NCBI GenBank assembly: GCA_023250795.1
Contig: JAHFAB010000130.1
Span: 478-6,096 of the forward strand
Origin: Bacteriovoracaceae bacterium
GTDB lineage: Bacteria > Bdellovibrionota > UBA1018
Direction: 5' to 3'
DNA: 5,619 nucleotides
Both the position numbers and the translations under genes were made by a program. Numbering within the stretch: the first letter of the stretch is position 1; every line of letters starts with the position of its first letter. The notes below the pieces were generated by a model, which was not told the origin of the DNA, ran no database searches, and was given only the letters and a program-made list of their open reading frames with translations. Below, piece after piece: positions 1 through 3,695 of the stretch.

Positions 1-242
1 TTCGTCCATTCTTGTAAGGATACAGACTGAGCATTTGTTTTTATAGAGGCTTGCAGATCTTCTTCGATTTGGCTTTTGAAACGATTTTGAATTTCATTCG
101 CAGAGTTACTTTTCGGTCCTAAGGTACTGTTTTGTTTATCAATTGCAGCAAAGGTGAATACGCAGAGAAGGGCAATTCCAAGTCCTAGTTCTGTTTTGTA
201 ATTTATGGATTTTTTACAGGGTTTTTTTTGCGACTTTGACAT
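1..242 (-). CDS. Small membrane-anchored hypothetical protein, 3' end cut by window edge
   Basis: The frame is open from an ATG at 242 (read leftwards) to the window edge, giving 80 residues without a stop. Residues 1-18 are polar and basic (MSKSQKKPCKK...), residues 19-34 form one hydrophobic segment (LGLGIALLCVFTFAAI), and the rest is polar and rich in Gln, Asn, Ser and Lys (for example NEIQNRFKSQIEEDL), likely partly helical. This pattern fits a single-pass inner-membrane protein, N-terminus in the cytoplasm and C-terminal part in the periplasm. The Cys at 27 lacks small residues before it, so a lipobox is unlikely. The start is supported by an AGGAGG six bases upstream and a plausible promoter. 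I do not recognise the family and cannot assign a function; the missing C-terminus could hold the informative domain. It is transcribed away from the HNH gene on the other side of a 446-base gap. Confidence 0.72.
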   Translation of the reverse strand, partial: MSKSQKKPCKKSINYKTELGLGIALLCVFTFAAIDKQNSTLGPKSNSANEIQNRFKSQIEEDLQASIKTNAQSVSLQEWT

Positions 243-247
243 TCAGG

Positions 248-264
248 GCCTCCTTTCTGAGGCT
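248..264 (-). promoter_or_regulatory. Extended Shine-Dalgarno inside a small hairpin
   Basis: Read on the minus strand, these 17 bases are AGCCTCAGAAAGGAGGC. They contain AGAAAGGAGG, which matches the complement of the usual bacterial 16S rRNA 3' tail (CCUCCUUUCU), followed six bases later by the ATG. The flanks GCCTC and GAGGC can pair as a 5-bp stem with a 6-base loop (AGAAAG), which would cover the GGAGG core. The same 17 bases recur exactly at 2622-2638. An unusually strong SD held in a weak hairpin could tune translation, but the stem is short. Confidence 0.6.
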
Positions 265-269
265 GTATA

Positions 270-299
270 GGAATAGCATAAATTGACTAATTTTGTCAA
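270..299 (-). promoter_or_regulatory. Sigma70-like promoter for the minus-strand gene at 1-242
   Basis: On the minus strand a perfect TTGACA (-35, at 294-299) is followed after 18 bases by TATTCC (-10, at 270-275) preceded by TG one base upstream, an extended -10 arrangement. It sits about 30 bases before the ATG at 242, leaving room for a short leader holding the SD hairpin. The -10 is only a partial match to TATAAT, so the call depends on the -35 and the extended -10. Confidence 0.5.
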
Positions 300-381
300 A
301 TATATCGGTTTGGATTTTTTATTTGTAAACAGTATTAATTTATTAAGTCATACATTGCTTCGAGAAAGCTTGTTTTTAAAA

Positions 382-563
382 TATACTCGGCGACATAAAT
401 AATTGCGTATCTTGTGGTATCTTTCGGCTTGCAACTTCGTCAAGCTTGTAAAAAAATCCTCACATCCCACAGTGGGGATGCTTCCGATTTTTTTACTTGC
501 CTTCCTTGTTTCGTCTCAAAATCTACTCACAATCTTAAGTAATTATTTATGTCGCCGAGTATA
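382..563. repeat. 182-bp palindromic MITE-like element with 23-bp perfect inverted arms
   Basis: Arms 382-404 and 541-563 are perfect inverted copies over 23 bp; the left arm begins TATACTCGGCGACATAAAT. The interior is also palindromic: GTAAAAAAATC at 448-458 pairs with 486-496 over 11 bp, and CATCCC at 463-468 pairs with GGGATG at 475-480 around a 6-base loop. Between these stems the two halves remain similar when one is reverse-complemented, so nearly the whole unit could fold into one imperfect hairpin. There is no reading frame of note inside. Both ends begin and end with TATA, compatible with a TA target duplication as made by IS630/Tc1-mariner transposases, which would make this a non-autonomous derivative. 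That family assignment is inference. The A7/T7 central stem could also act as a bidirectional terminator. Confidence 0.75.
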
Positions 564-660
564 AAAAAACATCTTTTGGAGTGGTTTCAAAAACTACAGT
601 TTTTAATTTTTTTTCTTAATAAAAGCTATTTTTTAGTGATTTTTAATAAATTATTTGCTA

Positions 661-685
661 TGACCTCATCTAGAAAACGAGGTTA
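661..685 (+). promoter_or_regulatory. Potential hairpin covering the SD of the HNH gene
   Basis: ACCTC at 663-667 can pair with GAGGT at 679-683, extended outward by a G-U and a T-A pair, around an 11-base loop. The right arm contains the only plausible SD (GAGG, 679-682), six bases before the ATG at 689. If transcription starts upstream of 661 the SD would be partly hidden in the mRNA; if it starts at a promoter using TATGAC near 660 the left arm would be lost. Confidence 0.35.
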
Positions 686-688
686 ATT

Positions 689-1639
689 ATGCAAACAACC
701 GACATCAGAAAACTATCCGACTCAGAGCTTCTGGAACAGACAGAAAAAGCAGTATTACTGGAACGCGAAAGTACAAATCTAGTTTTAGATCACCTGCGTG
801 AAATTCAGAGTAGACGGCTTTATGCTCGTCTGGGGTTTAGCAGCATGTTTGAGTATTGCACTCAGCATCTAAAATACTGCAACTCTGGTGCCCAGCTTCG
901 TATAGATGCCATGCGCCTGTCCTTGGAACTTCCCGAAATCAAAGAGTCATTGGAAAAGGGAGATCTTAGTCTTTCAGTCATAGGATCGTTTCAAAAATTT
1001 GTGCGTCATGAGAACTACAAAAGAGACAAGAAATACTCGAAAGAAGAAAAACAGGACCTACTCAAGCAAGTGGAGAGTAAATCACGAGTAGAGGCTGAGA
1101 AGGTTTTTGCAGAGATTTCACCCGAAGCATTTCCAAAAGAAAAAATCAGGATTTTGAGCGGGACTCAGTCTGAACTTCGTTTAGTAGCGGATGAGGAACT
1201 GATGGAGCTGATTGCTGAGATGAAGGCAAAGTTACAGCAGAAGGGGAACACAGATCCAAGCTATGCTGAGATCTTTAAGTGTGGATTGAAGAAGGCGCTG
1301 AAAAAAGAGGAGGTGGTAGAAGATGCGGTAAAATCTGTAAAAGCTACTTCTTCTGAAGAAGTAAAAACCCATTCTCCACAAACAAGAAGAGACAATATCT
1401 CAGTTTTTGAGAAAAAAACCGCGTTTAACCGGGCTGGTTGTCAATGCACTTTCATTTCTCCAATCACGGGAAAACGTTGTACTGAAAAATATTTCCTCCG
1501 AGTTGAGCACATCGTGCCAGTAGCGGTGGGAGGAAGCTCTGAACAGGAAAATCTTACTGTCTTGTGCGCTTCTCACAACCGTCTCAGTGCGATTGATCGC
1601 TTTGGGGTGGAGAAAATGCGGCCTTATTTGAGACTGTGA
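689..1639 (+). CDS. HNH endonuclease-family protein
   Basis: This is a 316-residue protein. Residues 1 to about 130 form a charged helical region (EREST, LREIQSRRLYARLGFSSMFEY, then RIDAMRLSLELPEI) that resembles the N-terminal part of the multi-copy HNH proteins I recall from Bdellovibrio, related to the DUF222/REP13E12 type. A Lys/Glu-rich low-complexity linker lies near 205-238. The C-terminus (about 251-316) is an HNH nuclease domain: H274 in VEHIVP, N288 in ENL and H296 in CASHN give the three signature positions, and C253, C264 and C293 (with C251) could bind a structural zinc. All key residues are present, so the nuclease is probably intact. Such domains cut DNA with one divalent metal ion; the biological target is unknown. 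It has no visible partner gene and ends 118 bases before the toxin-antitoxin operon, which has its own promoter. The role (selfish, defensive or predation-related) cannot be read from the sequence. Confidence 0.88.
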   Translation: MQTTDIRKLSDSELLEQTEKAVLLERESTNLVLDHLREIQSRRLYARLGFSSMFEYCTQHLKYCNSGAQLRIDAMRLSLELPEIKESLEKGDLSLSVIGSFQKFVRHENYKRDKKYSKEEKQDLLKQVESKSRVEAEKVFAEISPEAFPKEKIRILSGTQSELRLVADEELMELIAEMKAKLQQKGNTDPSYAEIFKCGLKKALKKEEVVEDAVKSVKATSSEEVKTHSPQTRRDNISVFEKKTAFNRAGCQCTFISPITGKRCTEKYFLRVEHIVPVAVGGSSEQENLTVLCASHNRLSAIDRFGVEKMRPYLRL

Positions 1640-1702
1640 CTATATGTTTTGCTACGACATCCTGCCTTATCTCATTAGGAGCCGACTTGTTTGATTACAC
1701 AC

Positions 1703-1731
1703 TTGACTCCTACAACTTTATCAACTATAAT
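1703..1731 (+). promoter_or_regulatory. Strong sigma70-type promoter of the toxin-antitoxin operon
   Basis: TTGACT (-35, 1703-1708) and a perfect TATAAT (-10, 1726-1731) are separated by exactly 17 bases. Transcription would start near 1738, about 20 bases before the antitoxin ATG. This is the best promoter in the window. Confidence 0.82.
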
Positions 1732-1744
1732 AGTTAGTATAGTT
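1723..1744 (+). promoter_or_regulatory. Palindromic operator overlapping the -10 box
   Basis: AACTAT and ATAGTT (1723-1728 and 1730-1735) form a perfect 6-bp palindrome around one central A, lying directly over the -10 box. A further ATAGTT half-site follows at 1739-1744. Phd/YefM-type antitoxins usually repress their own operon by binding palindromes at the promoter, with tighter binding when complexed with the toxin. The position fits this, but binding is inferred. Confidence 0.55.
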
Positions 1745-1746
1745 AT

Positions 1747-1752
1747 AGGAGG
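1747..1752 (+). promoter_or_regulatory. Perfect SD of the antitoxin gene
   Basis: AGGAGG lies five bases before the ATG at 1758. It sets the antitoxin start and contrasts with the toxin gene, which has no recognisable SD, as expected if antitoxin must be made in excess. Confidence 0.75.
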
Positions 1753-1757
1753 TTTTT

Positions 1758-2084
1758 ATGACTTACAAAATTTCGACCCTAAAAGTGAGACAGCAACTGG
1801 GAGACATACTGAATCGTGTTTTTTTACGACAAGATGAGTTCATTATTGAGCGAAAGGGTAGGCCTCTTGCAGCCGTTATTCCAATCGAAAAAATGGAAAA
1901 GATTATGCAACTTGCCAGGAATCAAGTTCTTGAGTTCATGGATCGTCAGGCTAAAGCCATAAAGAATCAGTCAGAAAATTCAATGAGTGAAGAAGCAGTG
2001 ATGGCACTTGCCAATGAATCGAAACGAGAAACTCGTAAACTTAACAAAAACTTCAAAACTAATAAAACTCATATAAAAAGTTAG
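1758..2084 (+). CDS. Phd/YefM-like antitoxin
   Basis: This 108-residue protein begins MTYKISTLKVRQQLGDILNR and continues with DEFIIERKGRPLAAVIPIEKMEKI. That is the usual Phd/YefM N-terminal fold: a short strand, a helix with the R-x-x-L-G-x-x-L pattern, then two strands ending in AVIP. This part binds operator DNA as a dimer. The C-terminal half (about 50-108: LARNQVLEFMDRQAKAI, then polar, Lys-rich sequence) is helical and flexible and would wrap the toxin and block its active site. The total is longer than the roughly 80-90 residues typical of this family, through extra basic residues at the end (KLNKNFKTNKTHIKS). It is the first gene of an operon with the PIN toxin, whose ATG follows the stop codon with no gap. 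Labile antitoxin, neutralising partner and self-repressor are family-based roles. The identification is confident; exact subfamily is not. Confidence 0.88.
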   Translation: MTYKISTLKVRQQLGDILNRVFLRQDEFIIERKGRPLAAVIPIEKMEKIMQLARNQVLEFMDRQAKAIKNQSENSMSEEAVMALANESKRETRKLNKNFKTNKTHIKS

Positions 2085-2519
2085 ATGATCATTCGAGCTG
2101 TTATAGATGCAAATGTTTTTGCTAGCGCATTGATTAATCCTAATGGACCTCCTGGTCAGATAGTGAGGAATTTTCTGGTTGATAAATCTTTTACATTGAT
2201 TGGATCTTCAGCGATCTTTGAAGAAGTGAGGAGATGTCTATCTTATCCGAAAGTCCGTAAATTGATTTCCGGTTCTGATGCTGAGATAGAAACGATGTGT
2301 CAACTCTTAGAAGTGGAAAGCGAAATCATTGAGGCCTCTGGATATGAGCAGAGTTCTTATCCTCTCTCACTTTCAGACTCCGATGACTTCAAATACATCC
2401 TGACTGCACTTGAAGGAAAGGCTAACTATATTGTGAGTGGAGATTCGGATCTTTTAACACTCAAAGAATATGAGGGTATAAAAATCTTAAAACCTCGCAT
2501 TTTTCTTGAGCTGATTTGA
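2085..2519 (+). CDS. PIN-domain ribonuclease toxin (COG1569-like)
   Basis: This 144-residue protein is a single PIN domain. It starts MIIRAVIDANVFASALI with the first metal-binding Asp at D8, has E46/E47 in the helix IFEEVRRCL followed by YPKV, then D98-x-D100-D101 in SDSDDFKYILTALEGKANYI, and D120/D122 in SGDSDLL. This order and length match the 'putative toxin component, PIN family' (COG1569), relatives of VapC. Such enzymes cleave RNA with Mg2+ or Mn2+ held by the acidic cluster; the target RNA here is unknown. All expected acidic positions are present, so the toxin appears active. The ATG directly follows the antitoxin TAG and lacks an SD, implying translational coupling to the upstream gene. 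Its partner is of Phd/YefM type, a common pairing for this PIN subgroup. No downstream operon member follows. Confidence 0.9.
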   Translation: MIIRAVIDANVFASALINPNGPPGQIVRNFLVDKSFTLIGSSAIFEEVRRCLSYPKVRKLISGSDAEIETMCQLLEVESEIIEASGYEQSSYPLSLSDSDDFKYILTALEGKANYIVSGDSDLLTLKEYEGIKILKPRIFLELI

Positions 2520-2559
2520 CGGTTTTGGTGTGAAGAGCTTGGTAGCATCTAGTCCGCTG

Positions 2560-2616
2560 TCAGAGCAAAACAGAGCCATCAACTGCCTTGGGGCGAGAAG
2601 ATGTTTTGGTCGGCAT
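2560..2616 (-). pseudogene. Relict gene start, possibly of an IS21-type istA
   Basis: On the minus strand the extended SD (AGAAAGGAGG) at 2623-2633 stands six bases before an ATG at 2616, an arrangement identical to the gene at 1-242. The frame reads MPTKTSSRPKAVDGSVLL and then stops after 18 codons. A real gene of this length is unlikely, so I read it as a truncated 5' end. The opening MPTK and an upstream TGCATTTTAGTGGG-TGGTCAATTT stretch (2660-2683) recall IS21-family ends and IstA starts, but this is a weak resemblance from memory and no other part of such an element is present. An alternative ATG at 2621 opens a 44-codon frame (MKCRPKHLLAPRQ...) but lies only one base from the SD. Confidence 0.3.
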
Positions 2617-2621
2617 TTCAT

Positions 2622-2638
2622 GCCTCCTTTCTGAGGCT
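2622..2638 (-). repeat. Second exact copy of the 17-bp SD-hairpin leader
   Basis: These bases are identical to 248-264 and on the same strand: AGCCTCAGAAAGGAGGC. Both copies are also preceded, at different distances, by GTCAATTT on the minus strand (forward 280-287 and 2662-2669). The AGAAAGGAGG core is explained by 16S complementarity; the pairing GCCTC/GAGGC flanks are not. Confidence 0.65.
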
Positions 2639-2826
2639 AAATATAGAAGAGCACCTAAAAGAAATTGACCACCCACTAAAATGCAGTTAGCGTGTCGATC
2701 TGAAAGGAATACGTGGGGAAATTTCTTTCATAGTCCTATGAAAACTAACGTGACCTATCGTGAGCTGATCGCGCGTCACGGACCATCGGTGTCTAACAAT
2801 ATTTATGACGAAAAATAATTAATTAG

Positions 2827-3090
2827 GAACAATGTGATAGCAAAGCAAAAGAGAGGACTCAAAAAGCCGAACTCCGATGTGCCAGCGTAAACATCTGTGC
2901 GGGGGTTCGTTGGCTTTTTCGCAAGAAAGAGATCGCATCTGTCAGGTTGAAACGATTGGCCACTTGGGTGGAAGCCGCAGAGGAATACAAAGGGGCTCTC
3001 AAGGGTTTATTAAACGGCAATCCAAAGTCACAGAAAGACGTGGCTCCATTTCTCAAATATTTAAAGGAAGTCGAAAAATGTGGAAAATAG
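2827..3090 (+). pseudogene. Start-less reading frame running into the secreted-protein gene
   Basis: The frame is open for 87 codons between a TAG at 2824-2826 and a TAG at 3088-3090 and contains no ATG. The last 60 or so residues look like real protein: RWLFRKKEIASVRLKRLATW, then VEAAEEYKGALKGLLNG and KDVAPFLKYLKEVEKCGK, an amphipathic, Lys-rich helical sequence. Possible starts are TTG codons in the middle (for example TTG AAA CGA TTG), which would give fewer than 50 residues. It overlaps the next gene by 13 bases, and the SD of that gene lies within it, a classic coupled arrangement. It may be the tail of a gene whose 5' end was lost in the scar, or a short gene with a TTG start. The hairpin at 2861-2919 lies across its first part, which argues that at least that part is not coding. 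No family recognised. Confidence 0.35.
2861..2919 (+). terminator. Long interrupted hairpin ending in a T-run
   Basis: AAAAAGCC (2861-2868) pairs with GGCTTTTT (2912-2919); inside it GAAC (2869-2872) pairs with GTTC (2905-2908), then GATGT (2876-2880) with ACATC (2891-2895) around a 10-base loop, with unpaired bases on the right arm between the stems. The A5/T5 ends would let it end transcription in either direction, but the stem is broken and the T-run is short. A relict of a mobile repeat is equally possible. Confidence 0.35.
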
Positions 3091-3686
3091 TTGTACCCAT
3101 AGCTTGCATACATGCCCTCTTGTCTGTTGCTTTTGCGAATACTAACAAAACTCATTTGGAGATACTCAAATCCAGTTATCCATACGGTCTGATTGGCGAT
3201 GACTACGGGCTTTTGACGGAAGAGGACCTCGCAATCAACACCTGTGGAGTTTTGGAATTAACGCCTTTTTCCGGAGAAAAAAACATGGCCTATCCTTATT
3301 GGCAATGCTTTCCGGTCAAAGACGCAAAAATGGAATGCGATAGCATGGGATATGATTCGTTGAGTAAAAAGGAAACTGGATATATGGAAATCACTGCCAT
3401 CGGTAATGGTGGTTTTCAGTCTTATCTTGCTCGCAATGCTATGGACATACACGACTGTAACAGGTGGCTCCGGATCTGGAAGAACAAAACTCATGGTGAA
3501 AAATACGTCTGCTTGTCTGGAACTTATGGAGCCTATAGCGGCACTCGAGACGGTCAGAAAGAAACGGGTTGGGTCTTCGAAAAATTCAAGACTCTAAAAG
3601 GATGTGAGTCTTTTTTTGTGAATGAATGCAGCCTCAGAACCCGAAAAAACGCTAAAGCCGACTGCCATGCCAACTTTCACCGTTGA
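3078..3686 (+). CDS. Secreted cysteine-rich protein of unknown function
   Basis: I chose the ATG at 3078 because it has an SD (AAGGAAG, seven bases upstream) and opens directly on a Sec signal peptide, MWKIVVPIACIHALLSVAFA, with an A-x-A cleavage site after residue 20; the same frame extends upstream without a stop, but that part reads like non-coding sequence. The product is 202 residues. The mature protein has eight cysteines, in NTCG, WQCF, MECD, HDCN, YVCL, KGCE, NECS and ADCH, an even number that fits four disulfides in an exported protein. It is rich in Gly, Tyr and Trp (YPYGLIGDDYG, YPYWQCF, GTYGAYSG), suggesting a compact beta-rich fold. No catalytic motif or family is recognised. It overlaps an upstream frame by 13 bases and converges on the phospholipase D-like gene nine bases away. 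Periplasmic or secreted location is well supported; a role in prey interaction or as a partner or inhibitor of the neighbouring enzyme is speculation. Confidence 0.85.
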   Translation: MWKIVVPIACIHALLSVAFANTNKTHLEILKSSYPYGLIGDDYGLLTEEDLAINTCGVLELTPFSGEKNMAYPYWQCFPVKDAKMECDSMGYDSLSKKETGYMEITAIGNGGFQSYLARNAMDIHDCNRWLRIWKNKTHGEKYVCLSGTYGAYSGTRDGQKETGWVFEKFKTLKGCESFFVNECSLRTRKNAKADCHANFHR

Positions 3687-3695
3687 ATATTGGCT

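Larger units (their letters stand above)
243..688. other. Non-coding gap between divergent genes
   Basis: No convincing gene lies here. From left to right it holds the leader and promoter of the minus-strand gene, about 80 bases of AT-rich sequence, the palindromic element at 382-563, then about 120 very AT-rich bases leading to the HNH gene. In that last part 589-604 is a small palindrome (AAAAACT, two bases, AGTTTTT) followed by a T-run. A possible -10 (TATGAC with an upstream TG, 659-664) has no good -35, so I do not assign a promoter for the HNH gene. Confidence 0.7.
2520..3077. other. Scar-like stretch without a convincing intact gene
   Basis: Between the PIN toxin and the secreted protein lie 558 bases holding pieces rather than a clear gene: a minus-strand leader with perfect translation signals but only an 18-codon frame, a 45-codon plus-strand frame at 2681-2818 (MQLACRSERNTWGNF..., with an inner ATG at 2738) that matches nothing I know and has no good SD, a long interrupted hairpin, and a plus-strand frame with no ATG that runs into the next gene. 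The mixture suggests decayed genes or old insertions. No promoter for the downstream secreted protein is obvious. Confidence 0.5.

Noticed and set aside
382..563. CRISPR or tandem repeat array
   Set aside because: The repeats are inverted, not direct, and there are only two arms.
589..604. Small palindrome with T-run as a terminator before the HNH gene
   Set aside because: The stem is almost wholly A-T with a loop of two to four bases in very AT-rich sequence, so it is likely chance.
1676..1712. TAGGAG/CTCCTA inverted pair after the HNH gene
   Set aside because: Six-base arms around a 25-base loop with no T-run do not make a terminator, and the right arm overlaps the -35 box.
2861..2919. 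Integron attC site
   Set aside because: The ends resemble the R boxes only loosely (GTTGGCT and GCCGAAC each break the consensus), and there is no integrase or cassette array.
2877..3077. Upstream in-frame extension of the secreted-protein gene to an ATG at 2877
   Set aside because: The added 67 residues would bury a clear Sec signal peptide inside the protein, and the ATG at 3078 has its own well-spaced SD.
2859..3155. 98-codon open frame on the minus strand
   Set aside because: It overlaps the secreted-protein start and the hairpin, has no SD, and its sequence has no domain character.
3258..3494. Open frames on both strands (also 3406-3597) inside the secreted-protein gene
   Set aside because: They are out-of-frame reflections of a gene with a signal peptide and ordered cysteines; none has translation signals.
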